Shown here piece by piece: positions 29,667 through 39,445 of a stretch of 64,000 nt of DNA. How positions within the stretch are numbered: position 1 is the stretch's first letter; each line of letters opens with the position of its first letter. The stretch spans positions 1 to 64,000 of the forward strand of contig NZ_JACMOO010000257.1 in assembly GCF_014377975.1 (NCBI RefSeq), given 5' to 3'. A model generated the notes under the pieces. It saw only the letters and a list, made by a program, of their open reading frames with translations, searched no databases and had not been told where the DNA came from. Both the position numbers and the translations under genes were made by a program. This DNA comes from Ferruginibacter sp. (GTDB lineage: Bacteria; Bacteroidota; Bacteroidia; Chitinophagales; Chitinophagaceae).

Positions 29667-29706
29667 CTATATTGATATTTATTATAATGATATAGAAAAT
29701 ATCTAT
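29667..29706. promoter_or_regulatory. Candidate OxyR-binding region between katA and oxyR
   Basis: ATAG at 29692-29695 and CTAT at 29703-29706 are separated by exactly 7 bp, the OxyR half-site arrangement (ATAG-N7-CTAT). CTATAT at 29667-29672 and ATATAG at 29690-29695 form a further palindrome. The full four-part consensus is not met. The site lies 10 bp before the oxyR start and upstream of the katA -7 element, which suits autoregulation and katA activation. Confidence 0.5.
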
Positions 29707-29715
29707 TTTTACCGT

Positions 29716-30651
29716 ATGACGATTACTCAACTGGAATACATTATTGCATTGGATACTTACCGGCATTTTTCTACTGCTGCGCAAAGGTGTTTTGTAACCC
29801 AACCTACGCTAAGTATGCAGATACAAAAACTGGAAGAAGAATTGGGTACAAAGCTTTTTGACCGCAGTAAGCAACCCGTTATACCCACCGAAACAGGTGA
29901 AGAAGTAATTCAGCAGGCAAGAGTAATTGTACATAAAGTTAAGATGATGCACCAGTTGATAAAAGATAAACAAGGTGTGTTGCAGGGCGAATTAAGAATA
30001 GGCATTATACCCACATTGGCACCTTACCTGCTGCCCATGTTTTTACAACCATTTCTTGCAAAATATCCTGATATTAAAATATGGGTAAAAGAAATGACCA
30101 CGGATATTTTAGTAGAAAAACTAAAAGCGGGAAAAATTGATGCAGGTTTGCTGGTAACCCCTTTACAGGAAAATGCCATCAAGGAATATCCCCTGTTTTA
30201 CGAAGAGCTGGTGGCCTATGTTTCCAAATCAAATGCTGCTTTTAAAAAAACGTATGTACTTGCGGACGACATTGATCTAAAAGAATTGTGGCTACTGGAA
30301 GAGGGCCATTGTTTTCGCTCGCAGATAATAAATTTGTGTGAACTCAAAAAGCAAAGTAAAGACCATAGCCGTTTTGAATATGAAGCCGGTAGTGTAGAAA
30401 CACTTAGAAAAATGGTAGAGAAAAACAACGGTATTACCATTCTTCCCGAAATGGCCACTCTCGATTTTACATCAAAGCAACTGAATATGGTGCGGCATTT
30501 TAAAGCACCGGTTCCGGTAAGGGAAGTGAGCCTGGTTACACACCGGGACTATGTAAAGAAAAAATTGGTAGATGTACTTAAAGCAGAAATCATTGCATCT
30601 ATACCAGCAAAAATTATGTTGAACAAAAATAAAAATCTGGTAAAAACCTGA
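29716..30651 (+). CDS. oxyR: LysR-type peroxide sensor OxyR
   Basis: The 311-residue protein has an N-terminal winged helix-turn-helix (FSTAAQRCFVTQPTLSMQIQKLE) and a LysR substrate-binding domain. In the segment GHCFRSQIINLC the two cysteines are residues 199 and 208, the same positions and spacing as the redox pair of Escherichia coli OxyR. It should sense peroxide by forming a disulphide and activate katA, and possibly the peroxiredoxin gene downstream. Confidence 0.92.
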   Translation: MTITQLEYIIALDTYRHFSTAAQRCFVTQPTLSMQIQKLEEELGTKLFDRSKQPVIPTETGEEVIQQARVIVHKVKMMHQLIKDKQGVLQGELRIGIIPTLAPYLLPMFLQPFLAKYPDIKIWVKEMTTDILVEKLKAGKIDAGLLVTPLQENAIKEYPLFYEELVAYVSKSNAAFKKTYVLADDIDLKELWLLEEGHCFRSQIINLCELKKQSKDHSRFEYEAGSVETLRKMVEKNNGITILPEMATLDFTSKQLNMVRHFKAPVPVREVSLVTHRDYVKKKLVDVLKAEIIASIPAKIMLNKNKNLVKT

Positions 30652-30816
30652 TGTAGAGAAAAAATGTATAATAAATATGACAATTGAAGTTAACAGAAGG
30701 ATAAAAGAATAATTTCAATAGCTTATTGTACAAGTGAAGTGAATGCTGTTTGTTACTATAAGCTTAGGTAAAAAGCAAAATAATTTTAAAATTGTTAAAC
30801 AAAAAATTACGGATTA

Positions 30817-30848
30817 TTGTTACCGATATTTTAGTCACTCTATATTTA
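30817..30848 (+). promoter_or_regulatory. Candidate promoter of the peroxiredoxin gene
   Basis: TTG at 30817-30819 and TATATTTA at 30841-30848 are 21 bp apart and match the Bacteroidota -33/-7 pattern except for the last base. The start site would be about 15 bp before the ATG at 30869. Confidence 0.4.
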
Positions 30849-30868
30849 CACCTTAAAAACACATCATT

Positions 30869-31339
30869 ATGGCAATTGAAATCGGCCAAACAGCCCCTGC
30901 ATTTACATTACACGACAGTGAAAAAAACAAAGTAGCCCTGGCAGACTACAAAGGTAAAAATGTACTGCTGATGTTTTTTCCGCAGTCTTTTACGGGCGTG
31001 TGTACAGCAGAGTTGTGCAGCCTGCGTGACAATATTGCTATTTACAACAATGCCAATGCACAGGTATTCGGCATTTCAGTTGATTCCGTATTTACACTGG
31101 CAAAATTTAAAGAAGAGCAACATTTAAATTTTCCGCTGCTCAGCGATTTTAATAAAGAAGTTTCTACAGCCTATGACGCCATTTATATGAATTGGATATT
31201 AGACATGAAGGGCGTAAGCAAACGCTCTGCTTTTGTGATAGATAAAGAAGGCATTGTGCGCTATGCGGAAGTACTGGAAAGCGCAGGTGATCTGCCAAAT
31301 TTTACTGCCATCGAAAAAACGCTGGATACACTTAACTAA
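30869..31339 (+). CDS. Thiol peroxidase of the AhpC/TSA (peroxiredoxin) superfamily
   Basis: The 156-residue protein has the peroxiredoxin fold with FTGVCTAELC, giving the peroxidatic Cys45 and a second Cys at residue 50. It lacks a C-terminal resolving Cys. It is close to the AhpE/BCP-like group. It probably reduces hydroperoxides in the cytosol with thioredoxin. Being next to oxyR suggests the same stress response. Confidence 0.85.
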   Translation: MAIEIGQTAPAFTLHDSEKNKVALADYKGKNVLLMFFPQSFTGVCTAELCSLRDNIAIYNNANAQVFGISVDSVFTLAKFKEEQHLNFPLLSDFNKEVSTAYDAIYMNWILDMKGVSKRSAFVIDKEGIVRYAEVLESAGDLPNFTAIEKTLDTLN

Positions 31340-31355
31340 CCGTTATGTAAATACA

Positions 31356-31389
31356 AAGGGTCAATAATTATAACCTATTATTGACCCTT
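31356..31389. terminator. Strong 13-bp hairpin after the peroxiredoxin gene
   Basis: AAGGGTCAATAAT at 31356-31368 pairs perfectly with ATTATTGACCCTT at 31377-31389 around 8 nt, starting 16 bp past the stop. No long T run follows, so it may terminate weakly or protect the mRNA end. Confidence 0.6.
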
Positions 31390-31417
31390 CACAATAAATT
31401 GTATATTAATTTGTTTA

Positions 31418-31807
31418 ATGCAGGTATTAAATGTTTATAGAATTTTAACTACTTTTACTATACTGAAAAAATTAATAATTATATCAATTGTATTATTTGG
31501 ATTAATGTTTACTTCTTTTGCTCAAAATAAAATCGCTGCTTCTAATGGCGAGCCTTGTGCAAAGCTGATTAAATATTATCCAAATCCTGCCACTACGGCA
31601 ATTAACTTCGAATTTATTCAAGGTTACGATAAATCTTTTTCCCTGCAGTTATTTAATTTTATGGGCAAAAAGGTTCTGGAGATAAACACGCTTTCTCAGT
31701 TAACCAATCTTTCCTTAAATAATTTTTATCGTGGTGTATATATTTTTCGCCTCAGCGATAAAAATGGTAACGTGATCGATTCCGGTAAGTTCCAAGTAGT
31801 TCGGTAA
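31418..31807 (+). CDS. Very small T9SS cargo: signal peptide plus type A sorting domain
   Basis: The 129-residue product is a signal peptide (about 1-36, ending TSFAQN), some 15 linker residues and a T9SS type A C-terminal domain (KYYPNPATTAINFEF to GVYIFRLSDKNG and KFQVVR). There is no passenger domain between them. It should be exported by Sec and then reach the T9SS. Either it is a genuine mini-protein or the end of a cargo gene that lost its middle. The start could lie somewhat later. Confidence 0.7.
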   Translation: MQVLNVYRILTTFTILKKLIIISIVLFGLMFTSFAQNKIAASNGEPCAKLIKYYPNPATTAINFEFIQGYDKSFSLQLFNFMGKKVLEINTLSQLTNLSLNNFYRGVYIFRLSDKNGNVIDSGKFQVVR

Positions 31808-31926
31808 TTTCTCTTTTGATTTCTCCCTTTTTTAAAAAATAATTTTTACTGTAAAGTCTTCAGTATTTCAATCCATTTTTTATACAATTTTTAAACCAGC
31901 AGATATACGCCTTTCCAATAATTGCA

Positions 31927-33108
31927 TTACAAAACCTGCACAATCAAAAACTTTAAATAATGCGTATTTTCCTGTCCGCGAATGATTGGATGATCGGCTG
32001 ATTGTGCATTAAAAACCACCTGTCTTATCTTTCGTTTGGCATCTTTGGCAGCCATTTGTATAATATCTAAAAACAACTCCGGCTGCACCAGGTTAGTACA
32101 ACTGGAACTTACTAAAAATCCTCCCGGTTTTACTAATTTTATGCCCCGCAAATTAATTTCCTTGTAGCCCGCAACTGCCTTATCAATGGTACTTCTGTTT
32201 TTTGTAAATGATGGCGGATCAAGCAGTACAACGTCCCATTGCTTTCCTTCCCTGCTCCATTCTTTTAAAACATCAAAGGCATTTACACATTCAAAACGAC
32301 ATATTTTTTCGAGATGATTTAATGCCGCATTTTTATTACACATATCAATGGCACCCTGGCTAATATCAAGGCCCAAAACGCTTTTGGCACCGTAATGGGC
32401 TGCCGCTATTTCAAAAGAACCCGTGTAACAAAACGCACCCAAAACATCGGCTCCTTTTACAATGTGCTCAATGGCCCGGCGGTTGTCCTGTTGATCTAAA
32501 AAATAACCGGTCTTTTGACCGTTGGCAATATCCACATTCATTTTTATTCCATTTTCATGAATGATGATATTGGTGTCAAATTCAGGAGATAAAAATCCTT
32601 TGTGTTGTTCCATTCCTTCCAGTTCCCTAACCGGAACATCATTGCGTTCATAAATACCTTTGGGCGAAAATAACTTTACGAGGGCATTCACGATTGCCGG
32701 CTTCCAGATATCAATCCCCAACGCCAGCGTTTGCACCACAAAATAATCATTGAATTTATCAATAATGAGTTGTGGAATATCATCTGCTTCACCAAAAATT
32801 AAACGGCAGTTTTCGGTATACCCCAACTTTTGGCGATAAGCCCATGCCTGTTTTATCTTATTATAGAAAAAGGTTTCGTCAATAACAACATCTTTATCTC
32901 TGGTAAGCAATCTTACCATTATTTGCGATTGCGGATTTACATATCCCTTCCCGATAAATTTTTTATCATGCGTAAATACATTCACTATTTCACCTGGTTT
33001 GGCAGCCGCATCCAGGGCTTTACCACGGTTTATCTCATTGGCAAAAATCCAGGGATGTCCCATTTCAACCCGGTTACCCACATTTTTATTAAGAAAAAGA
33101 CTTTTCAT
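31927..33108 (-). CDS. Class I SAM-dependent rRNA large-subunit methyltransferase (RlmI-like)
   Basis: The 393-residue protein has an N-terminal PUA-like RNA-binding domain (about 1-80) and a Rossmann methyltransferase domain with the SAM-binding motif GAFCYTGSFEIAA near residue 222 and the catalytic-type motif VVLLDPPSF. This matches the RlmI/YccW family, which makes 5-methylcytosine in 23S rRNA. The exact target base is not visible. Confidence 0.85.
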   Translation of the reverse strand: MKSLFLNKNVGNRVEMGHPWIFANEINRGKALDAAAKPGEIVNVFTHDKKFIGKGYVNPQSQIMVRLLTRDKDVVIDETFFYNKIKQAWAYRQKLGYTENCRLIFGEADDIPQLIIDKFNDYFVVQTLALGIDIWKPAIVNALVKLFSPKGIYERNDVPVRELEGMEQHKGFLSPEFDTNIIIHENGIKMNVDIANGQKTGYFLDQQDNRRAIEHIVKGADVLGAFCYTGSFEIAAAHYGAKSVLGLDISQGAIDMCNKNAALNHLEKICRFECVNAFDVLKEWSREGKQWDVVLLDPPSFTKNRSTIDKAVAGYKEINLRGIKLVKPGGFLVSSSCTNLVQPELFLDIIQMAAKDAKRKIRQVVFNAQSADHPIIRGQENTHYLKFLIVQVL

Positions 33109-33193
33109 GCGGTAAAGGTAACTTTTAACGTGTCTTCCTTTTTAAATTTGCAATCGTAAAGGGTTCAATTGCCAATTTGGCTGTAAATGAAGG

Positions 33194-33223
33194 TTGGCAA
33201 AATGTTTGACTATCGTACATTTG
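33194..33223 (+). promoter_or_regulatory. Bacteroidota sigma-A-type promoter of grpE
   Basis: TTG at 33194-33196 and TACATTTG at 33216-33223 are 19 bp apart, an exact match to the TTG-N19-TAnnTTTG pattern of the phylum. The start site would be near 33230, about 50 bp before the grpE ATG at 33280. It lies inside the longer open frame starting at 33187, which argues against that longer start. Confidence 0.7.
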
Positions 33224-33279
33224 CACCCAATTTACCACCTTCATTTCTTTATAAAGAAGAAGGCCTTAATTATTATTAT

Positions 33280-33855
33280 ATGGAACAAAAAATAAAAGGA
33301 ACAGAAGACGAACAATTTACATCGGAGCAAATGGAGGGATTCCAGGACATTAATGCGGATTCAGATATTCCTGGAAATACACATTTAAGCAATGAAGACG
33401 GAGAAAATCCGTTAGAAAAAATACAGAGCGAACTGGAGGAACAAAAAGACAAGTACATCCGCCTGTTTGCCGAATTTGATAATTATAAACGCCGCAGTGC
33501 AAAAGAAAGAATTGAACTGATTCAAACTGCCGGAAAAGAGGTTATTACTTCCTTACTGGATGTATTGGATGATAGCGAAAGAGCTGAAAAACAGTTGCAA
33601 ACCAGTAAAGATCTGGAACAGATAAAAAAAGGGATTGAACTTGTTTTTGGTAAGTTGAGAAATATTTTACAGGCAAAAGGCTTAAAAGCTATGGAAAGTA
33701 TCCATACTAATTTTGATGTTGAAAAACATGAAGCTATTACTGAAATACCTGCGCCGACCGAAGAGCTGAAAGATAAAGTGTTGGATGAAGTACAAAAAGG
33801 ATATTACCTAAACGACAAAATTATTCGTTTTGCAAAAGTGGTTGTGGGCAAATAA
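33280..33855 (+). CDS. grpE: GrpE, nucleotide exchange factor of DnaK
   Basis: With the start at ATG 33280 (MEQKIKGTEDEQ) the protein has 191 residues; a frame to 33187 exists but contains the promoter. It has an acidic N-terminus, a long coiled coil (NPLEKIQSELEEQKDKYIRLFAEFDNYKRR begins here) and a C-terminal beta domain ending KIIRFAKVVVGK. GrpE releases ADP from DnaK. It is followed by dnaJ after 96 bp, while dnaK is not in the window. Confidence 0.93.
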   Translation: MEQKIKGTEDEQFTSEQMEGFQDINADSDIPGNTHLSNEDGENPLEKIQSELEEQKDKYIRLFAEFDNYKRRSAKERIELIQTAGKEVITSLLDVLDDSERAEKQLQTSKDLEQIKKGIELVFGKLRNILQAKGLKAMESIHTNFDVEKHEAITEIPAPTEELKDKVLDEVQKGYYLNDKIIRFAKVVVGK

Positions 33856-33951
33856 TTAGAAAATGTGCCGATAAGCCCATCAGGAATATTTAACTCCGGG
33901 TTTTCGCATAAGCACATTGGCAAATTAGCATAACAGCACATTAAAAAAATT

Positions 33952-35130
33952 ATGAAGAAAGATTATTACGAAATATTGGTGATTGCAAAATCTGCATCGC
34001 AGGATGAAATAAAAAAAGCCTACCGCAAAGTGGCTATGCAGTTTCATCCCGATCGTAATCCGGGCGATAAAGCATCTGAAGAAAAATTTAAAGAAGCAGC
34101 TGAAGCTTACGAAATATTAAGTGATGCTGATAAAAGGGCACAGTACGATCGTTTTGGGCACCAGGCATTTAGCGGTAGTCGCAGCAGTGGCGGCGGATTT
34201 GGTGGTGGTGGAATGAACATGGACGATATTTTTAGCCAGTTTGGAGATATTTTTGGCGACGAAAGTCCGTTCGGTAGTTTCTTTGGAGGTGGTGGTAGTG
34301 GCGGTGGACGCCGGTCAGGAGGAGGACGCAGCCACGGAGTGCGTGGTAGCAACCTGCGCATAAAAATAAAACTGAATTACGAAGAGATGGCCAAGGGCGC
34401 TTCTAAAACAGTGAAGGTAAAAAAATATGTACCTTGCGTTACCTGCAGTGGCAGTGGCGCTAAAGATAAAAATAGCATACAATCCTGTGGAACCTGCGGT
34501 GGTAGCGGGCAAGTTAGAAGGGTGCAGAATACTTTTTTAGGACAAATGCAAACGGTAACCACCTGTCCAACCTGTAATGGCGAAGGTTCCACTATTGCTA
34601 ATAAATGTACCAGTTGCAAAGGCGAAGGCCGGGTATATGGCGAAGAAACAGTTACCATCGAAATTCCGGCGGGTGTGCAGGATGGCATGCAACTGAGCAT
34701 GAATGGCAAAGGCAATTCAGGTGAACGCGGTGGAGCCAATGGTGATTTAATTATTCTTATTGAGGAAGAAGCACATGCACAGTTACACCGGGACGGGTTG
34801 AATGTGGCTTTTGATTTACATATTTCTTTTCCTGAAGCGGTTTTTGGTACAAATATAGAAGTTCCTACAATTGATGGAAAAGCAAAAATAAAAATTCCGC
34901 CAGGCACCCAAAGTGGAAAAATTTTCCGGTTAAAAGGAAAGGGTTTTCCGGCTGTTAACTCTTACGAAAAGGGAGATCAGTTGATACATGTAAATGTATG
35001 GACACCGCAACATGTTAGTACCGAAGAAAAAGCTATGCTCGAAACAATGCAGGAAAGCAAAAATTTTGAGCCAAAACCAGAGAAAGGTGATAAATCTTTT
35101 TTTGATAAAGTGAGAGAGATGTTTGCCTAA
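33952..35130 (+). CDS. dnaJ: Chaperone protein DnaJ
   Basis: The 392-residue co-chaperone has a J domain with HPD at 32-34, a Gly/Phe-rich linker that is unusually rich in Gly and Ser (about 75-130), four CxxCxGxG-type zinc motifs ([32 protein letters not shown]) and the C-terminal substrate-binding domains. It delivers clients to DnaK and stimulates ATP hydrolysis. Its stop overlaps the convergent vWA gene's stop by 3 bp. Confidence 0.96.
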   Translation: MKKDYYEILVIAKSASQDEIKKAYRKVAMQFHPDRNPGDKASEEKFKEAAEAYEILSDADKRAQYDRFGHQAFSGSRSSGGGFGGGGMNMDDIFSQFGDIFGDESPFGSFFGGGGSGGGRRSGGGRSHGVRGSNLRIKIKLNYEEMAKGASKTVKVKKYVPCVTCSGSGAKDKNSIQSCGTCGGSGQVRRVQNTFLGQMQTVTTCPTCNGEGSTIANKCTSCKGEGRVYGEETVTIEIPAGVQDGMQLSMNGKGNSGERGGANGDLIILIEEEAHAQLHRDGLNVAFDLHISFPEAVFGTNIEVPTIDGKAKIKIPPGTQSGKIFRLKGKGFPAVNSYEKGDQLIHVNVWTPQHVSTEEKAMLETMQESKNFEPKPEKGDKSFFDKVREMFA

Positions 35131-36881
35131 TATTTAATCTTCATTCTTTTTTTTACATAGATTTTCTTAGCCATTGCAATCAGTTGTATAAACTGTTTTT
35201 GAAGATAGTTACCGGGATCGTATGCAGCTGTAGCAATTCTTTCGGTTTCGGACCAGTCAGATAATGGAAAATATTTTGACTGTCTCAGCTTCATACCAAA
35301 CATGGCAATGGCCGTACCGAATTGATATTCTTTATCAATATTATTAAAAGAAAGATAGTTGGCAGGGCAATTGTAATTTAGCTCCCTGCTTAACTTAGTT
35401 GCTGGCAAAGTAAATTTTAAGGAGATTTTTGCATAAGATAGCAAAGCTGTTGTATCTATGCTATTCGTTTCCGTTGGTGTTAATTCAAAGATTGCCAGTA
35501 CGCTGTTTCCGCTGCCAATATCGCCTCCCTCCAGCTCTCCGGAACTATCTGTGATAGCATCTTTTTTATTATCAAACCCAATCAGCCGACAGTCTTTAAC
35601 TGCCGCAGGATTAAAATGTACATTTAAATAAACATCATCCGCCACAGAAAAAAATGTTTGGGTAACTTCTTTTATCAGTACTTTTTCTGCTTCATTTATA
35701 TTATCAAGGTATGCATAATTTCCATTACCCCTTTTAGCTAGCGTTTCCAGTTTGGAATCTTTAAAGTTACCCATTCCTACACCCAGGCAGGTTAAATAAA
35801 CGCCGCTTTTTTTCTCTTTGGTTATCAGATCATCCAGTGCTTTTTCGCTTGTTTCCCCCACATTAAAATCGCCGTCCGTTGCCAATATTACCCTATTATT
35901 TCCTCCTTTTATAAACGACCTTTCTGCAAGCCCGTACGCCATTCTTATGGCTGATTCCCCAGGCGTATCTCCGTTGGCTGTAAGCTCTTCAATAGACTGG
36001 GTAATTTTTTGCTTTTCCGCTCCGCTTGTAGGGGGAAGCCAAACAGAAACCGTACCACCATACTCCACAATGGATACCGTATCGATGGCCCGTAAATTTT
36101 TTATCAGCATTTGAAAAGCGGCTTTTACAAGGGGAAGCCTGTTGGGTAAGTCCATACTGCCAGAAGCATCTATTAAAAAAACAAGATTAGATGGTGGCAC
36201 ATTATTCATATCTAATTTACGGGCATTTACATTTAGAAATAATAATTTGCTATTGTTATTCCAGGGGCAATCAGACAACTGCGATTCAATACCAAAAACA
36301 TCTTTTTTTTCAGGTTCCCTGTAATGAAGATTAAAATAATTCAATAATTCTTCTATCCTCACTGCATCGGGCGGCACCAAACTTTTAGTGGTGAGAAACC
36401 TGCGGACATTGCTGTAGGATGCTTTATTAATGTTAAGCGAAAAAGAAGCGTTTGGAAATTTATTTACGGTAACCGTTTCATTCTCAACCAACGAAAAATA
36501 AGACTCATCACTAACGTACCAGGTATTGTTGGATGAAAAATCCTGATCCCTTGTAATAGAGATTAATTTGGGCTTATTTTTACTGATGTTAGCCGAAAGC
36601 GTTTTTAAAGTAAGTTGCTGAAATACATCTGTTTTTATGCCTACGGATTTTGTTTCATATCCATCTAAAATCAATGTAACAGAATCATAAAGAGAGTGAC
36701 AGGAGATACCAAAGCCGCCGGACGTTCCGGAATAATATAAATTTTTATCTGAGCGAAGCAAGATTTTTACATTTTGCAATAATTCATTTTTACCATTCTT
36801 TATTTCGCCCCGGAGATAATACTGGGCATTGGCTGCAGGCACAAAAAAAAGAAAGGATATGTAGACAATTAATTTTTTCAA
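35127..36881 (-). CDS. Exported von Willebrand factor type A domain protein (YfbK-like)
   Basis: The 584-residue protein has a signal peptide (ending ANAQ), a carboxypeptidase-regulatory-like beta domain (about 20-95), the YfbK N-terminal region ([17 protein letters not shown]), a vWA domain (about 228-400) with the MIDAS motif DASGSM, and a C-terminal DUF3520-like part. It probably binds proteins at the cell surface or in the periplasm through a metal ion. The partner is unknown. Its gene end overlaps that of dnaJ. Confidence 0.82.
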   Translation of the reverse strand: MKKLIVYISFLFFVPAANAQYYLRGEIKNGKNELLQNVKILLRSDKNLYYSGTSGGFGISCHSLYDSVTLILDGYETKSVGIKTDVFQQLTLKTLSANISKNKPKLISITRDQDFSSNNTWYVSDESYFSLVENETVTVNKFPNASFSLNINKASYSNVRRFLTTKSLVPPDAVRIEELLNYFNLHYREPEKKDVFGIESQLSDCPWNNNSKLLFLNVNARKLDMNNVPPSNLVFLIDASGSMDLPNRLPLVKAAFQMLIKNLRAIDTVSIVEYGGTVSVWLPPTSGAEKQKITQSIEELTANGDTPGESAIRMAYGLAERSFIKGGNNRVILATDGDFNVGETSEKALDDLITKEKKSGVYLTCLGVGMGNFKDSKLETLAKRGNGNYAYLDNINEAEKVLIKEVTQTFFSVADDVYLNVHFNPAAVKDCRLIGFDNKKDAITDSSGELEGGDIGSGNSVLAIFELTPTETNSIDTTALLSYAKISLKFTLPATKLSRELNYNCPANYLSFNNIDKEYQFGTAIAMFGMKLRQSKYFPLSDWSETERIATAAYDPGNYLQKQFIQLIAMAKKIYVKKRMKIKY

Positions 36882-36949
36882 CTGTTAAGGAGTTGTGGTT
36901 AGTTATAAAATTTATCTGGCACAAAACTTATGTTAATATAGCTTTATTA

Positions 36950-37486
36950 TTATTCTGTTACCTGATAAATTTCTGCAAGGTTCCTGCCTAACCCGTCATA
37001 ATCAAGCCCAAAGCCCAGTAAAAAAATGTTGGGTACACTAAAACCCAGGTAATCTATTACAACCGGATGCTGTAAAGCGGTTGGTTTATGCAGCAAAGCC
37101 GCTATTTTTAAAGAAGCTGGTTGCTGAATGTATAACTGTGGTAAAAATTTATGCAAGGTAGTGCCGGTATCAACAATATCTTCGATAATGATGACATGCC
37201 TGTCTTTTAATGGTTCATCCAGCCCTATGGAAGTAATAACGTTGCCGGTAGAACGGGTGCCTTTATACGAAGCCAGTTTGATAAAACATATTTCAGCATC
37301 AATATGTATTTCTTTAAAAAGATCGGAAGCAAACATAAAAGAGCCGTTCAAAATGGCAATAAATATCGGGCGTTTGCCATCATACGCTGTGTTAATTTCT
37401 TCAGCAAGTTCTTTTATCCGGTTCCTGATTTTTGATGCACTGATGTATGGTTTAAATTTTTTATCATTTACCTGGATCACTGACAT
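36950..37486 (-). CDS. hpt: Hypoxanthine phosphoribosyltransferase
   Basis: The 178-residue enzyme has the PRPP-binding motif VIIIEDIVDTGTTL near residues 96-109 and FIAILNGSFMFASDL near the N-terminus. It salvages hypoxanthine and guanine to IMP and GMP. Length and motifs are typical. The next gene upstream is 31 bp away, so the two may share a transcript. Confidence 0.93.
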   Translation of the reverse strand: MSVIQVNDKKFKPYISASKIRNRIKELAEEINTAYDGKRPIFIAILNGSFMFASDLFKEIHIDAEICFIKLASYKGTRSTGNVITSIGLDEPLKDRHVIIIEDIVDTGTTLHKFLPQLYIQQPASLKIAALLHKPTALQHPVVIDYLGFSVPNIFLLGFGLDYDGLGRNLAEIYQVTE

Positions 37487-37517
37487 TGATGTTGGCTGTT
37501 TATATTTTTAAAGAAGA

Positions 37518-38684
37518 CTATTCAGATACAATTAACTGCTGACCTATTTTTAAATAGTCGGTTGTTAAGTTATTCCACTGCCGTAATTGTTGTACACTTA
37601 CCTGGTATTTTTTAGCGATGGCATACAACCCTTCCCTGGGTTGAACAGCGTGTGTTTTAGGCAGAACAACCGGCTCATTTTTAACTACTGCTGAAGCTGC
37701 TGTATTCTTTATTCCAACTGCTTGCTGTGTTTGTGGTGCAGGAGTTAAATACAATTTTGTTCCGGAAGGAATTAGTGAATTTTCTGTAATGGTATTATAT
37801 AACAAAAGGTATTTTAACTGGATACCTTTTTTTTGTGCAATATCATAAATAGGTTCCTGTTGCTGAACCAGGTAAAAATCCTGTTGCCCGGTTTTTGATT
37901 TTTTTTGTAAAAAAACAATCTGATCATTTTTAAGAATCCCATCTTCCTCCAGATCGTTAAATGCCAATAATTTACTTAAATCAATATCATTGGATGTGGC
38001 AATTGCCAGCAGCGAAGTACCTTTTTGTGCATTGATATATTTATGACCGTTGATATAATTTATTGCATTTGCTTCAGCCGGCACGTTCGGGTCATTGCTA
38101 TCAGATGGCTTTTCAGTGGCAGGTTCTTTATCGTCCTGGTATTTTCCGGTTTCGATTTTGGCTAAATCTTTAGCCCCCATTAAAGAATACTGCTGCAGGT
38201 TGTATTGCTCAATATTTTTTATCAGAATGTCTGGATATTTAGGATTGGTTGCATAACCCGCTTTTCGTAAACCCTTTGCCCAACCTTTGTAATCTGTCGG
38301 GTCTAACGTAAATAAAAAAGCGTACCATTCTTTTCCACGTAAATAATTGCTGTGATCCCTGTAAGAAGCTTCTGCGTCTTTGTAACTGCGAAAGCATTCA
38401 CCCGGTGCATCATCATCATGAGTTACGGCATCTGATGTCCAGGAGCTTTTACATTTTATACCAAAATGATTGTTCGATTTTTTTACGAGCACACTGTTAC
38501 CATTTTCAGTTTCCAGTAACCCCTGTGCCAGGGTTATGGCTGCAGGCACCCCCATTCTTTTCATTTCATTTATTGCAAGGTCTTTGTACTTTTCAATATA
38601 TTGATCCGGCGTGATAGTTTGCGCAACTACACTTCCGCAAATACCGGCAACCATCGTCAATAAATAAATTATTTTTTTTATCAT
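37518..38684 (-). CDS. Exported glucosaminidase with LysM repeats
   Basis: The 388-residue protein has a signal peptide (about 1-22), a glucosaminidase domain (about 28-165) with LAQGLLETENGNSVLVKKSNNHFGIKC, whose Glu is the likely catalytic acid, and LysM-type modules around 210-260, 270-315 and 340-388 (QPREGLYAIAKKYQVSVQQL). It cleaves or remodels peptidoglycan. It probably acts at cell division or growth, but that is not visible here. Confidence 0.88.
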   Translation of the reverse strand: MIKKIIYLLTMVAGICGSVVAQTITPDQYIEKYKDLAINEMKRMGVPAAITLAQGLLETENGNSVLVKKSNNHFGIKCKSSWTSDAVTHDDDAPGECFRSYKDAEASYRDHSNYLRGKEWYAFLFTLDPTDYKGWAKGLRKAGYATNPKYPDILIKNIEQYNLQQYSLMGAKDLAKIETGKYQDDKEPATEKPSDSNDPNVPAEANAINYINGHKYINAQKGTSLLAIATSNDIDLSKLLAFNDLEEDGILKNDQIVFLQKKSKTGQQDFYLVQQQEPIYDIAQKKGIQLKYLLLYNTITENSLIPSGTKLYLTPAPQTQQAVGIKNTAASAVVKNEPVVLPKTHAVQPREGLYAIAKKYQVSVQQLRQWNNLTTDYLKIGQQLIVSE

Positions 38685-38712
38685 AATTAATCGCCTTTTG
38701 GTGAACGGATAT

Positions 38713-39351
38713 TTATAATTTTCTTATCAGCGTCAGTCCATCCCTGACAGTTAATAAAACCTGCTGTACCCTTGTATCTTTTTTTACGTGCTCATTAAAA
38801 GCATGCATCGCTATGGCATTTTTGCCACTGACATTTTGTTCCAGCACCTGCCCGTGAAATAACGTATTATCGGCAATGATAACAGCATTCGGTTTTACAG
38901 AAGGTAAAATTAATTCGTAATAATCAATATACCCTGTTTTATCTGCATCAATAAAAACCATGTCCCACAATTCATTCAAAGCAGGAATAATTTGCCTGGC
39001 ATCACCAACATGCTGCACAATATTATCTCTGTAAGTTGATAGTTCAAAATATGCCTTTGCTGTTGTTGCGTCTTCGTCCCGCAATTCAATGGTGTGCAGT
39101 TTGCCCCCAAATTGTAATCCTTTTACTAAACACAATGCGCTGTATCCGGTAAAAGTACCAATCTCCAATATTGTTTTTGGATGCAATAACTGACTCAACA
39201 TCGTTAAAAAACTTCCCTGCACATGGCCACTCAGCATATGTGCGTGGGCATGCGTTTTTGTTGTATGTAAATTTAATGCATGCAAAAGTCCATCTTCTTC
39301 CGAAGAAAATTTAGCAGCATATTCTTCTGCTTCCCTGCTTACCAGCTCCAT
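38713..39351 (-). CDS. SAM-dependent O-methyltransferase
   Basis: The 212-residue protein matches the class I O-methyltransferase family (methyltransf_3): SAM motif ILEIGTFTGYSALCL near 61, MVFIDADKTGY near 132 and NTLFHGQV near 162. Related enzymes methylate catechols or similar hydroxyls. The substrate cannot be told. It is 28 bp from the glucosaminidase gene, on the same strand. Confidence 0.88.
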   Translation of the reverse strand: MELVSREAEEYAAKFSSEEDGLLHALNLHTTKTHAHAHMLSGHVQGSFLTMLSQLLHPKTILEIGTFTGYSALCLVKGLQFGGKLHTIELRDEDATTAKAYFELSTYRDNIVQHVGDARQIIPALNELWDMVFIDADKTGYIDYYELILPSVKPNAVIIADNTLFHGQVLEQNVSGKNAIAMHAFNEHVKKDTRVQQVLLTVRDGLTLIRKL

Positions 39352-39445
39352 AATAATCGATTTAGTTTATAACAACAACCATCCTTAATTTACCGGTTAA
39401 AGAATACTGTTGAAAGACGCAAAAATAAAATTTATATTGGTTGAA

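Noticed and set aside
34107..34361. A proline-rich open frame opposite dnaJ
   Set aside because: It is the complement of the Gly/Phe-rich part of dnaJ, which always gives Pro-rich antisense frames.
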